A stretch of 64,000 nucleotides of DNA from assembly GCA_948957135.1 (NCBI GenBank), contig CARDBT010000010.1, forward strand, positions 1 through 64,000. Reading direction: 5' to 3'. The stretch's first letter is position 1, and each line of letters starts with the position of its first letter. Source of the stretch: COE1 sp910588595 (lineage in GTDB: Bacteria; Bacillota; Clostridia; Lachnospirales; Lachnospiraceae). Positions 50,690 through 59,570 of the stretch are shown in pieces. The notes under the pieces are model-generated. The model saw only the letters and a list, made by a program, of their open reading frames with translations. It ran no database searches and was not told the DNA's origin. Both the position numbers and the translations under genes were made by a program.

Positions 50690-52024
50690 TTACGGTTCGT
50701 ACTTTCTCTTGTCCACAATCGTTACATTTCCTTTTGTGAAAATATTATCAGTGTTTTCACCGGAGAGCAATGCCTTTGCACACTCTACAAACCGGACATG
50801 GGGCTTCACTCCGATCACACGGAAAACTGCCTCTGCCACTTGCCGTTTTATATCTGTTTCACTTCCGGAAACCAACGCGTCATTTCTCCTGGTGACTTCC
50901 ATGTATACATCCACCTCATCCATATTATGTTCTCTTCTGATACATATTACATAGGAAGCCCTAATGTCCTGCAGCTCGGAAAGTATTGTTCCTATACAGG
51001 ACACAGACACACTGCTGCCTCTGATCTGCAGCATATCATCCGGCTCAAAGCAAACGTTATCCATCCTTGCCATTGTTCTGCCGCATTCACATTTCTCATA
51101 ATATATTTTAGTAAGCCCCTTTGTCCGATATCTGATCAGTGGAATCCCTTGTTTCTGCAGGGTTGTAAACACCAGTTCTCCCCTGATTCCGCCGGGAATG
51201 ACGAGCAGCGTATGTGTATCCACTATCTCCGCCAGAAAAAAATCCTCCTGAATATGCATCCCTTTTTGGCTTTCACACTCACATGCCACTCCGAGTCCGG
51301 TCAGTTCGTTCAATCCGAAAATATCATAAACCTTGATCCCAAGTCTTTCCTGAATCCTTTTTCGTATACTCTCTGTCCAGGGCTCCCCTCCACATATCGC
51401 CGCCTTTAACTGCAGCTTGTCTTTCCACCCTCTTTCCTCCAATATCTGTGCGATACGCATCAGATAAGATGACGTGCTGATGACTCCCGTTACCTGCAGC
51501 CGCCGCATCAGCGCGGCTGATGTCGCAGGTTTGCAGTCAGCTGCCGGTATCACCGCCGCTCCGATCTTTTCCGCACCATAATGTGCGCCGAGCCCCTCCA
51601 CGCACAGACCATAATCACACGCCACCTGTATGACATCCTTTTCCCCCAGACCTGCCATGCTGATCGACCGCGCCATACATTCTTTCCAGATGTCTATGTC
51701 ATTTTGTGTGTATCCCACCAATATCTCCATTCCGGCATATGCTGTACTGTGATGTGATGCGTGGTAACGTAAGATTTTACTGCCAGACATGGCAAATACC
51801 CCCAGAGGATAGGCATCCATCAGATCCTCCTTTGTCGTAAAAGGCAGTTTCTCCAAGTCTTCAATCCCTCGTATGTCCCCTGGCTCAAGTCCCAGACTAC
51901 GCATTTTTTTCTTATAATATCCTGCGTTCTGATACATATACTTTACGAGCTTTACAAGGCGTTTCCCCTGTAAAGCAGCCAGCTCATCACGGCTCATACA
52001 CTCTCTTGCTTTATTCCATATCAT
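50690..52024 (-). CDS. Phenylacetate-CoA-ligase-like adenylate-forming protein with altered P-loop
   Basis: A 444-residue PaaK-like protein (KLPFTTKEDLMDAYPLG, AAICGGEPWTESIRKRI, DIFGLNELTGLGVACE, IPLIRYRTKGLT, ERC-like CECGRTMARMDNV). PaaK enzymes activate aryl acids with ATP and CoA. Here the expected phosphate loop (SSGTTGKP) is replaced by ASHHSTAYAG, so adenylation may be lost or changed. It stands alone, with no paa gene nearby. Confidence 0.82.
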   Translation of the reverse strand: MIWNKARECMSRDELAALQGKRLVKLVKYMYQNAGYYKKKMRSLGLEPGDIRGIEDLEKLPFTTKEDLMDAYPLGVFAMSGSKILRYHASHHSTAYAGMEILVGYTQNDIDIWKECMARSISMAGLGEKDVIQVACDYGLCVEGLGAHYGAEKIGAAVIPAADCKPATSAALMRRLQVTGVISTSSYLMRIAQILEERGWKDKLQLKAAICGGEPWTESIRKRIQERLGIKVYDIFGLNELTGLGVACECESQKGMHIQEDFFLAEIVDTHTLLVIPGGIRGELVFTTLQKQGIPLIRYRTKGLTKIYYEKCECGRTMARMDNVCFEPDDMLQIRGSSVSVSCIGTILSELQDIRASYVICIRREHNMDEVDVYMEVTRRNDALVSGSETDIKRQVAEAVFRVIGVKPHVRFVECAKALLSGENTDNIFTKGNVTIVDKRKYEP

Positions 52025-52123
52025 GTAATTTCCTCCATATATGTATTATCTTTTTTATTATCACCCATTTATTTTGTCAATGCAAGCAATTTTCAAATTA
52101 GCCACTCCTGCCAGCTGAATATG

Positions 52124-52390
52124 CAATCGAGTAGGGGATTGACCTTCTCCACTACTCGCGCGCCGGGCAACCAGACGCCTTTGCTGACATTCTTCCTCTG
52201 GTGCCCGTGTGCAATCAAGCAGAGGAATGACCTTCTCCACAACTCGCGCGCCGGGCAACCAGACGCCTTTGCTGACATTCTTCCTCTGGATGCCCGTGTG
52301 CAATCAAGCAGGGGAATGACCTTCTCCACTACTCGCGCGCCGGGCAACCAGAAGCTTTTGCTGACATTCTTCCTCTGGGTGCCCGTGTGC
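52124..52390. repeat. Tandem double-hairpin repeat array C (three type II units)
   Basis: Units at 52124-52211, 52212-52300 and 52301-52390. Each has a CGAG(T/C)AGGGG hairpin and a GGGCAACCAG or related stem closing on CTGG(G)TGCCC. Unit 3 retains AGC/GCT loop pairing, units 1-2 carry ACGCC. Located in the divergent gap between the PaaK-like and 7TM-GGDEF genes. It ends GTGCAT at AAAAA, which on the minus strand is the T-run after a GCATA/TATGC hairpin (52399-52420). Confidence 0.85.
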
Positions 52391-52532
52391 ATAAAAATGC
52401 ATACTGTATGTACATTATGCCACATTTTGTATTTATTTTTTGTACAATGTTCTATATTTATAAATTTTAAATGGAATATATCGTTAGATATGTTATAATA
52501 AATTTATCTTATGAGCAGGAGTGCAACTACAA

Positions 52533-54158
52533 ATGAATACCAACAACAAGAAAAAAAACAATATTTTATATATTCTGGCTTGTATTGCCATTTTGATATT
52601 TCTAGTCGTCATTCTTTTGTACGACAGGGCAACCGACACCCGTCAGCAGCAGTCCGCCTATGCAGTTTCACAATGGACAGATCACAAGACAGTTTTCAAC
52701 ATGAAGAAAACTGTCTTATCAGGTACGATCACGGTGGATAATTCTGTCGGGAACGTAATCGCTTTTTACTCAATCCACCAGAACATACAGGTTTATGTCA
52801 GCAGCAAACTCATTTATGAATACCCTGTTGTCAACAACAATCCATTATCAGATTCCCCGGGTTACTGTTGGAATTTTATCAATCTTCCCTACAACACGAA
52901 CGATATCCAAATCGTCATTACCAGCCCATATCCTCCCTATCTGAAAAACGTTCCGACGATTTATATAGGAAATGATTTTTCCCTGCCTGCCCACATCATA
53001 ACAAAGGATATCCTGCCCTTTGCACTTTGCATCATCATGCTTGTACTTGGTATTGTGTTATCATTTTACCACTTGTTCATTTCACGCAATATCAATACGA
53101 GTGGAAAATTGTTAAAACTTGGAATATTTTCAATATTTTTATCTATATGGTCGATCAATGAATGTAGTCTGACCACGTTGCTCTTAAAGAACAATCTGGT
53201 TACTTCCTACTTGTCTTTCCTGTCGTTGATTCTGCTCTCCTTTCCGTTTGCAATGTTCGTGCAGACCTTCTACGAGGACGAGAGCAAAGTCTGGAACTGG
53301 TTCTGTCAGGTGGATCTTGCACAGATCGCTATCTGTGTGCTGCTTGCAGTTTTCGACGTGGCAGATCTGAGGGAATCCATCTGGACGACCCATATTATGA
53401 TGGGCATTCTCGCAGTAATCATCCTGGTGCAGTCCTACAGTCTTGTCAAAAACGGGGGACACTCGCGGACAGTAAAAATTCACATAGCATGTATCATCAT
53501 ATGTGTCATAACGCTAATGTTGGATATGTTTGGATTCTATACGGGTACCTGGGACGGAAACACATTTGGCCGGCTAGGTTTCCTTACATATATCATAACT
53601 CTTGGGATCTCCTCCGCAAGAGAATCCACTTCTCTCATGAAAATGGGACAGGAGGCGAACGCTTACCAGACGCTGGCTTACACAGATCAGATGACCGGAC
53701 TCAATAACCGAACCTGCTTTAATGTGGATTTTGCCAAGCTATCCGAGAATCCAACAGATGTTGCTGTCATTGATTTTGATCTCAACAACCTCAAATATGT
53801 CAATGACAACTTCGGTCACAGTACTGGAGATCTGTACATCAAGAGCTGTGGTAAGATCATCTACGAAATATTTAACGGTATAGGGAAATGTTACCGTGTC
53901 GGCGGAGACGAGTTTGTGACATTGATCGAAAGGGCGTCTTCCATCGACATGACACATTACATGGCAATGCTCGAATCGAGCGTGGATGCCTGCAACCGCG
54001 ACAACAAGGATGCCAAAATGAAAATGCAGATCGCATATGGCTGCGCCATGTATACTCCTGAGACGGACAAGAATCTCGAAGACACATACAACAGGGCTGA
54101 CAAAATCATGTATGCAAACAAAAAAGAAAAAAAGGAACGTCAAAAATTTGAACGATAA
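52533..54158 (+). CDS. Membrane diguanylate cyclase with 7TMR-DISM-like sensor
   Basis: A 541-residue membrane protein: an N-terminal helix, a ~130-residue extracellular beta domain (TDHKTVFNMKKTVLSG onward), about seven further helices (residues 165-370) as in 7TMR-DISM sensors, and a GGDEF domain (about 385-541) with DQMTGLNNR, DLNNLKYVNDNFGHSTGD and an intact RVGGDEF. Expected to make c-di-GMP. ATG at 52533, AGGAG 10 bases upstream; array C lies 140 bases before it. Confidence 0.88.
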   Translation: MNTNNKKKNNILYILACIAILIFLVVILLYDRATDTRQQQSAYAVSQWTDHKTVFNMKKTVLSGTITVDNSVGNVIAFYSIHQNIQVYVSSKLIYEYPVVNNNPLSDSPGYCWNFINLPYNTNDIQIVITSPYPPYLKNVPTIYIGNDFSLPAHIITKDILPFALCIIMLVLGIVLSFYHLFISRNINTSGKLLKLGIFSIFLSIWSINECSLTTLLLKNNLVTSYLSFLSLILLSFPFAMFVQTFYEDESKVWNWFCQVDLAQIAICVLLAVFDVADLRESIWTTHIMMGILAVIILVQSYSLVKNGGHSRTVKIHIACIIICVITLMLDMFGFYTGTWDGNTFGRLGFLTYIITLGISSARESTSLMKMGQEANAYQTLAYTDQMTGLNNRTCFNVDFAKLSENPTDVAVIDFDLNNLKYVNDNFGHSTGDLYIKSCGKIIYEIFNGIGKCYRVGGDEFVTLIERASSIDMTHYMAMLESSVDACNRDNKDAKMKMQIAYGCAMYTPETDKNLEDTYNRADKIMYANKKEKKERQKFER

Positions 54159-54159
54159 C

Positions 54160-54196
54160 AAAAAAGCAGTTGTATCAACTACACAACTGCTTTTTT
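54160..54196 (+). terminator. Intrinsic terminator of the 7TM-GGDEF gene
   Basis: AAAAAAGCAGTTGT and ACAACTGCTTTTTT form a 14-bp perfect stem ending in T6. Confidence 0.9.
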
Positions 54197-54233
54197 GTTT
54201 AGGAAATATTTTTAGGATTATTTAGGAGCTTTA

Positions 54234-55001
54234 TCATAGATACCAACCGCTGTTGCTTCCATAATTGCCATAATTATAATAGGAATAACCGCTGTTGAAA
54301 TTGTTAAATCCATTAAAATAAGAATTGCTCGTTCCAAACTTATTGTATGTGGAAGTCGCCCCGTAGAGCTTGCTCAGCGTTGTAAGGCTGTTTGCTGCAG
54401 CACTCTCTATACTTTCCATCTTTGCACCGATCTTGTCAGCAAAGCCGCTCTTCTTTGCAAACAATTCCTTCACTTTATCAAAATCAGCTGTTTCCAGCAT
54501 CTTCTCGTCAACGACCAGCTCCCCAGCATCTGATATAGTGATACCGATCTCTTTTAAAGCTGTTTTATTCGTTGACACGATGTTGTCTAACGCCTTCCTG
54601 AATGCAGTGTTTGCCGCTCCGCCAAGATCCATCAGATTATTGTAAGTCTCATTATATTCTGAAACGAAATTTTTGATATTTTTAATCAGATTATTCTTGT
54701 CATTCTCCTGTGCTTTTTTGCCAGCCTCGTCGTCCGTATAAGTCATCTCGCCAATCTTGAGCATGTTCTTGACATACGTCTGTACATCGTTTGCTGATTT
54801 CTCCATCTTCTCATACTTTGCAAGCTGCCTTGTCTGTGTAAGAGAGGCTGAAGCCGAAGTTGTTCTTTTCGTTGTGTTTGATCTTGAACTCCTGCTTGTC
54901 CCTGAAGTCCTGCTGCTGATTATTTTTCCTGCGCGGCTTCTTCTGGCGTTTCGCAAATTTCTTGATCTCAGGAGTGCATTTCTTGAACTGTTGATATTCA
55001 T
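54234..55001 (-). CDS. FliD-C-terminus-like orphan protein with low-complexity tail
   Basis: A 255-residue protein. Residues 1-55 are very rich in Arg, Ser and Thr (RNLRNARRSRAG). Residues about 65-215 resemble the C-terminal domain of the flagellar cap FliD (FVSEYNETYNNLMDLGGA, LKEIGITISDAGELVVDEKM, KVKELFAKKSGFADKIG). The last 40 are Tyr/Asn/Gly/Ser-rich (SYFNGFNNFNSGYSYYNYG). No signal peptide. A sigma-D-type promoter precedes it, so a flagellar or surface role is likely. Confidence 0.75.
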   Translation of the reverse strand: MNINSSRNALLRSRNLRNARRSRAGKIISSRTSGTSRSSRSNTTKRTTSASASLTQTRQLAKYEKMEKSANDVQTYVKNMLKIGEMTYTDDEAGKKAQENDKNNLIKNIKNFVSEYNETYNNLMDLGGAANTAFRKALDNIVSTNKTALKEIGITISDAGELVVDEKMLETADFDKVKELFAKKSGFADKIGAKMESIESAAANSLTTLSKLYGATSTYNKFGTSNSYFNGFNNFNSGYSYYNYGNYGSNSGWYL

Positions 55002-55087
55002 ACTATTTTCATGTCCTTTCCTATTCGCATTTTTCTATATTTCTATGCTTTTTGTAAGGTCAGGTTCCTTCCTCGTTTACGTAATAT

Positions 55088-55114
55088 ATATCGGCATTAT
55101 TTCTGAAAATATTA
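55088..55114 (-). promoter_or_regulatory. Sigma-D (flagellar) type promoter of the FliD-like gene
   Basis: A perfect GCCGATAT -10 box (55095-55088) and TAAT (55114-55111) 15 bases upstream, against the consensus TAAA-N15-GCCGATAT. It lies 87 bases before the start codon. Confidence 0.7.
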
Positions 55115-55178
55115 ACACAATAATCGATTTTTTCATTATATTACAGCTTATTATACAAAAATTGCCGCAATATTCAAC

Positions 55179-55213
55179 CAAAAGCTGACTGTCGTATTAA
55201 CAGTCAGCTTTTG
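55179..55213 (-). terminator. Intrinsic terminator after the flotillin gene
   Basis: CAAAAGCTGACTGT and ACAGTCAGCTTTTG form a 14-bp perfect stem just after the flotillin stop; the T-run is short, TTTTG within the arm. Confidence 0.7.
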
Positions 55214-55216
55214 CGA

Positions 55217-56749
55217 TTAATTTATTTGTGTGTCCTCTGTCTTCTGATTCAGCGTCAGATTCACGCCGTCCAACCCGTTCAGCGTTATGTTCCTGTTGAC
55301 TTTGGCATCGTAGGACTCCGCATTGATAATGCCCGCCAGGTCGATCCCCGTCGTCTCCCTCATGGACTCAAACAGCTTTGCCATGACTGCCGGAACATTC
55401 CCTGCCACCTGGTCAACACCGTTAGAACCGCCATCCCCGCCGATAATCGTGATCTTGTCGATCTGTGACAGCGGCTCTGCGATCTTTCCTGCAATGTCGG
55501 GCAGCACCTTGATCATCATCTCCGCCACAGCCGCCTTGTTGTACTTCGCATATGCCTCCGCTTTCTTCTCCATGGCTTCCGCCTCCGCAAGACCTCTTGC
55601 CTGGATCGCCTCCGCCTCCGCAAGACCTCTTGCCTGGATCGCCGCGGCCTCAGCCTCACCGTATGCCCTGATACCCTGCGCCTCCTGTTCCTTCGAGTAA
55701 CGATCTGCCTCAGCCTGCGCTTTCCGCGCTTCCGCTTCCCTCTGCGCCTCAAACTGCTGCGCCTCGGCTTCCTTCTGACGCTGATACAGCGCTGCGTCCG
55801 CTTTCTGCTGCGCCGCGTACTTTTCCGCCTCAGCCTGTTTCTTTACCTCCGCCTCGAGTGCGCGCTCCCTGACGGCAACCTGCTTCTGCTTCAACTCGAT
55901 CTCGCGCTCCTGCTTCGCGATATCCGCGTTTGCAGTGGTGATCTCGATCGTCTTGCGCTGCTCCTCCTTCTGGATCGCATACGCGGCATCCGCCATCGCT
56001 TTCTTGGTGTCCGCCTCCATCTGCAGCTCCGATTTCTTGATGGCAAGCTCGTTCTGCTTCTTGGCGATCTCCGTCTGTGCCGCCACCGCAGCGTCGTTTG
56101 ACTCCTTGTCCGCCGCTGCCTGCGCCACTTTGATATCACGCTCACTCTCGGCTCTGGCGATTGCTGCCGCCTTCTTGATCTTCACGATATTGTCTATACC
56201 GAGATTCTCTATGACATCGTTTCCATCGACAAAGTTCTGCACATTGAAGCTGATGATATCCAAACCCATAGCCGCAAGATCCGGCTCCGCATTCTCCTTG
56301 ACGAGCTCGGCAAACTTCTGGCGGTCTGACACCATCTCTTCTAGGCGCATGCGCCCCACGATCTCACGCACATTGCCCTCGAGGACTTCCCTCGCAACCC
56401 CCGCGATATACTCCGTATTTTTGTTCAGGAAATTTTCCGCCGCAAGCCTTAATTTGTCCGGCTGGTTACTGATCTTCACGTTGACTGTGGCATCCACATT
56501 GATATTGATGTAATCAGCTGTGGGCACCGCGTTGCTCGTCTTGACATCAATGGGGATCAGCCTGAGATTCAGCTTGTCAAGCCGCTCAAAAAAAGGAACC
56601 CTGATACTTGCCTTTCCGATCACGACTTTTGACTTTTTCTTGACACCCGAGATGATGAACGCCATATCGGGCGGCGCCTTCACATACCCCATGCATAATA
56701 GCGCGATCAAAACCACGATCACGACTGTTGCAACTACTACTCCTGTCAT
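55217..56749 (-). CDS. Flotillin-family protein
   Basis: A 510-residue flotillin: a membrane hairpin at residues 2-22 (VVATVVIVVLIALLCMGY), a PHB/SPFH domain to about 190 (AFIISGVKKKSKVVIGKASI), a long Ala/Glu/Lys-rich coiled coil (about 190-420) and a C-terminal flotillin part (KTEDTQIN end). It would organise membrane microdomains. The usual NfeD partner gene is not beside it. The coil contains an 11-residue duplication (AIQARGLAEAE twice). Confidence 0.92.
   Translation of the reverse strand: MTGVVVATVVIVVLIALLCMGYVKAPPDMAFIISGVKKKSKVVIGKASIRVPFFERLDKLNLRLIPIDVKTSNAVPTADYININVDATVNVKISNQPDKLRLAAENFLNKNTEYIAGVAREVLEGNVREIVGRMRLEEMVSDRQKFAELVKENAEPDLAAMGLDIISFNVQNFVDGNDVIENLGIDNIVKIKKAAAIARAESERDIKVAQAAADKESNDAAVAAQTEIAKKQNELAIKKSELQMEADTKKAMADAAYAIQKEEQRKTIEITTANADIAKQEREIELKQKQVAVRERALEAEVKKQAEAEKYAAQQKADAALYQRQKEAEAQQFEAQREAEARKAQAEADRYSKEQEAQGIRAYGEAEAAAIQARGLAEAEAIQARGLAEAEAMEKKAEAYAKYNKAAVAEMMIKVLPDIAGKIAEPLSQIDKITIIGGDGGSNGVDQVAGNVPAVMAKLFESMRETTGIDLAGIINAESYDAKVNRNITLNGLDGVNLTLNQKTEDTQIN
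55581..55646 (-). repeat. 33-bp direct duplication inside the flotillin gene
   Basis: Units 55581-55613 and 55614-55646 differ only in the last three bases and add 11 residues in frame to the coiled coil. Confidence 0.85.
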
Positions 56750-56781
56750 CCCAATCTCCTCCTTTGCGTATGGACTGAAAA

Positions 56782-56847
56782 TTTTCTACGCGCGCCAAAC
56801 ACTCGTTTTATTCTGCTGACATTCTTCCTCTGGGTGCCCGTGTGCAT
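56782..56847. repeat. Degenerate double-hairpin repeat unit D
   Basis: The right half GCTGACATTCTTCCTCTGGG with TGCCCGTGTGCAT (56815-56847) is intact; the left half is worn but still shows CTAC-GCGCGCC. It again ends GTGCAT at the T-run of a terminator. Confidence 0.75.
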
Positions 56848-56900
56848 AAAAAATGTATGTAACCCCCCAGGGCTTACCCACCCCAGGCAGTTACATACAT
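56848..56900 (-). terminator. Intrinsic terminator of the ribose-type ABC operon
   Basis: ATGTATGTAAC and GTTACATACAT close the stem (11 bp) with a GC-rich inner part; on the minus strand TTTTTT follows. Confidence 0.82.
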
Positions 56901-57041
56901 TATATCATGATTTTATACTCCTGTCACTTTTTAGTCCGGCGTTTTCCGAAAACAGTGTAACAGTTCAGCCCAGGACTTCGCAGGTCTTATAAAACCTGCT
57001 TTTTGTGTCAAACATTTTGTTTTCTTCTATACATTTTCTTT

Positions 57042-58025
57042 TCACCCCGCGCGTTTGGGCAGATAGACCGCTGCGAGCGCCGCCGCCAGCACTCCCCCCT
57101 TCACTGCCGGGAGTATATAGTATGGAACCGCGCACAGTGTCAGCCCGTTTTCCAGTATTACGATCAGACCTGCGCCAAGTACTGTCCCCAGCGCAGTAGG
57201 TTTCTCCCTGCCGCCGACAGACCTCCCCACAAACACTGCCGCCAGTGACGGCATCAGGTAATTGTCGCAGCCACAGAGCTGCGCCGCCGTGTTTCTCGAA
57301 CACACAACCATCGCTCCGACCGCGATGAACACAGCTGTGATCATCCCTGCAAGAAAGCGGTAACGTTCCACAGGAATCCCCGACAGAGCCGCCGCCGTTT
57401 TGTTGGAACCGATCGCGTATAAAAATGTTCCCTGCTTCGTGTGCTGCAAAAAAATATGCGCCAGCAGAACACACGCAAACATGATCAAAATGATCCACGG
57501 CGTCTGACCGATCGCCACAAAATCTGTTTCAAAGGACATTCTTTTTGGCACTGCACCTCCCGGAAGCCGCATTCCCGCAGATATCGCACCTCCGCCGGTA
57601 AACCACTGCCCCAGTCCCTGATGAATGAACATCAGCGCACAGGTCGCAAGCATATCCGGAATCCGGCAGACAAGAATCAAAAACAGTGTCAGCAGATACG
57701 CCGTCATCGTGAACACCACACAGACCGCCGCTGACAGCAGCAGACTCATCCCATACCACAAATAGCATACCATAAACACATACCCCGAACAGCTCGCCAG
57801 CGTGCACGCGGACATGTCAAACCCGTCACAGGCAAGTGTGACTGTCATAGCGACTGCCAGGATCGTCGTGATCGACATCGAGCGCAGAATGTTCGTCAGG
57901 TTTGCAGGTGAAAGAAAAGAAGCACCTGTATAAAAAGAAAAAAACATAATGCTCAAAATCACGGCGATCACTGCCGACCAGTCCAGCAGAAAGCCACCCA
58001 CTCCTTTATCCTGAATCTTACACAT
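57042..58025 (-). CDS. Ribose/simple-sugar-type ABC permease
   Basis: A 327-residue membrane protein of the RbsC family (BPD_transp_2) with about nine helices; typical blocks are ANLTNILRSMSITTILAVAMT, TLACDGFDMS and AIGSNKTAAALSGIPVERYRF. Last gene of an SBP-ATPase-permease operon, 2 bases after the ATPase. Substrate unknown. Confidence 0.92.
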   Translation of the reverse strand: MCKIQDKGVGGFLLDWSAVIAVILSIMFFSFYTGASFLSPANLTNILRSMSITTILAVAMTVTLACDGFDMSACTLASCSGYVFMVCYLWYGMSLLLSAAVCVVFTMTAYLLTLFLILVCRIPDMLATCALMFIHQGLGQWFTGGGAISAGMRLPGGAVPKRMSFETDFVAIGQTPWIILIMFACVLLAHIFLQHTKQGTFLYAIGSNKTAAALSGIPVERYRFLAGMITAVFIAVGAMVVCSRNTAAQLCGCDNYLMPSLAAVFVGRSVGGREKPTALGTVLGAGLIVILENGLTLCAVPYYILPAVKGGVLAAALAAVYLPKRAG

Positions 58026-58027
58026 CG

Positions 58028-59566
58028 CTATCCTCCGTTATGATCTTTTATGACATAGTACGTTAATTCCTTCTCGTTTGTCTCATGTGTGTCAAGCTCC
58101 GCAGTGACTCTGCCGTCATAGAGCGTGTAGATCCGGTCTGTCACTGCCAGAAGCTCCGAGACATCGCATGAAGCGTAAAGCACAGCCGCTCCTTTCTCTG
58201 CCAGTTCCCGGATCAGCGCAAACAACTCCTGCTTCGCCCCCACATCGACTCCCTGCATCGGCTCGTCAAACAGATAGATGTCACTCTCCGCCGCAATCCA
58301 TTTCCCTATGACCACCTTCTGCTGATTTCCGCCGGACAAAAGCCTCACCGGCTGCCGTCCGTCCCGACACACAACACCCAGCTTTTTGATCAGACCGGAG
58401 GCGTACGCCGCTATCTTATCCCTGTTTACAAACGAAAATCTGCAAAATGTACCCAAACTTGCCGCACTGAGATGAAACGCGATATTTTCCGCCGCAAAAA
58501 TCCCTTCTCTGCGCCGCTCCTCCGGAACCAATGCCATGTTATGCCTGACTGCATCTGCCGGATTTTTCAAATTGACTTCGGCTCCATCCACCCGTATCGT
58601 ACCAGCTCCTCTTCTGCGCGCACCGAACACTGTCTTGCAGATCTCAGTCTTCCCGGCACCGACAAGTCCTGCCAGCCCGACAATCTCTCCTCTTTTGATG
58701 TAGAACGAAACCTGTTTTACCTTCTGTTCCCTGTCGCTAAGCCCGTCCACCTCCAACAATATCGGATGACACGCGCAGGCACGGGATTGTTTCCTTGTCC
58801 CGTCTCTGTCATTGCCCGAAGCGCTTCCGCCGAGCATTTTTTCCACGATTGTTTTTGTCCCCGTATCCTTTGTGAGCGGAAAGGTATCCGTGACCCTGCC
58901 ATTGCACAGAACCGTGCAGCTGTCACAGATATCCAGAATCTCCGCAATCCTGTGTGAGATAAAGATGGCCGCTGTCGCTTTCTTCTCTGCAAGCTGTCTG
59001 ACCATCTGAAACAGTTTCTCCGTCTCCGTCCTGCTGAGAGCCGCAGTAGGCTCATCCAGGATCAGGAGCCTGCATTCCCTGTGGATTTCCTTTGCGATCA
59101 GCAAAAGCTGTTTCTGCGCCAGTGTCAGCGTCCTCATCGGTGCCCTCAGATCAAGCCGGATATCCAGCTGCGCCAAAATATCCGCCGCACACTGCATCAT
59201 TTTTTTCCGGTTGTATCTCAGGTTGATTCTGCTCTGAGATACGATATCGTCCAACATTAGATTCTCATAGACTGCAAAATCCGGAAAAAGCGCCGTATCG
59301 ACCTCCTGATGCACCGTTCTGATGCCAAGCCTGCCCGCCTCCGCAGGTGTGTTCAGGAAACACCTTGTTTGATTGCAGTATATTTCACCGCGGTAATCAG
59401 GACACACACCGGAAAAAATTTTCATAAGGGTTGACTTTCCGGCGCCGTTTGTTCCGACCACTGCGCGGATCTCTCCGGATCTGATCTCAAAATCCACATG
59501 TTCCAAAGCCCGCACTCCCGGAAAATCCATACAGATATCCTTTGCCGTAAATGTAAACTGTTCCAT
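58028..59566 (-). CDS. Sugar ABC transporter ATPase, RbsA/MglA type
   Basis: A 512-residue protein with two ABC domains. NBD1: VVGTNGAGKSTLMK, LTLAQKQLLLIAKE, LLILDEPTAALS. NBD2: LAGLVGAGKTEICK, LLSGGNQQKVVIGKW, IYLFDEPMQGVDVGAKQE. As in the family, NBD1's signature is altered (TLAQKQ). It energises the adjacent permease. It begins 4 bases after the binding protein. Confidence 0.94.
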   Translation of the reverse strand: MEQFTFTAKDICMDFPGVRALEHVDFEIRSGEIRAVVGTNGAGKSTLMKIFSGVCPDYRGEIYCNQTRCFLNTPAEAGRLGIRTVHQEVDTALFPDFAVYENLMLDDIVSQSRINLRYNRKKMMQCAADILAQLDIRLDLRAPMRTLTLAQKQLLLIAKEIHRECRLLILDEPTAALSRTETEKLFQMVRQLAEKKATAAIFISHRIAEILDICDSCTVLCNGRVTDTFPLTKDTGTKTIVEKMLGGSASGNDRDGTRKQSRACACHPILLEVDGLSDREQKVKQVSFYIKRGEIVGLAGLVGAGKTEICKTVFGARRRGAGTIRVDGAEVNLKNPADAVRHNMALVPEERRREGIFAAENIAFHLSAASLGTFCRFSFVNRDKIAAYASGLIKKLGVVCRDGRQPVRLLSGGNQQKVVIGKWIAAESDIYLFDEPMQGVDVGAKQELFALIRELAEKGAAVLYASCDVSELLAVTDRIYTLYDGRVTAELDTHETNEKELTYYVIKDHNGG

Positions 59567-59570
59567 ATCT

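Noticed and set aside
52093..52425. Minus-strand open frames through repeat array C (and similar ones at 14121-14500 and 19845-19890)
   Set aside because: They are read-throughs of the tandem hairpin units, have no ribosome sites and break between arrays; the repeat explains them.
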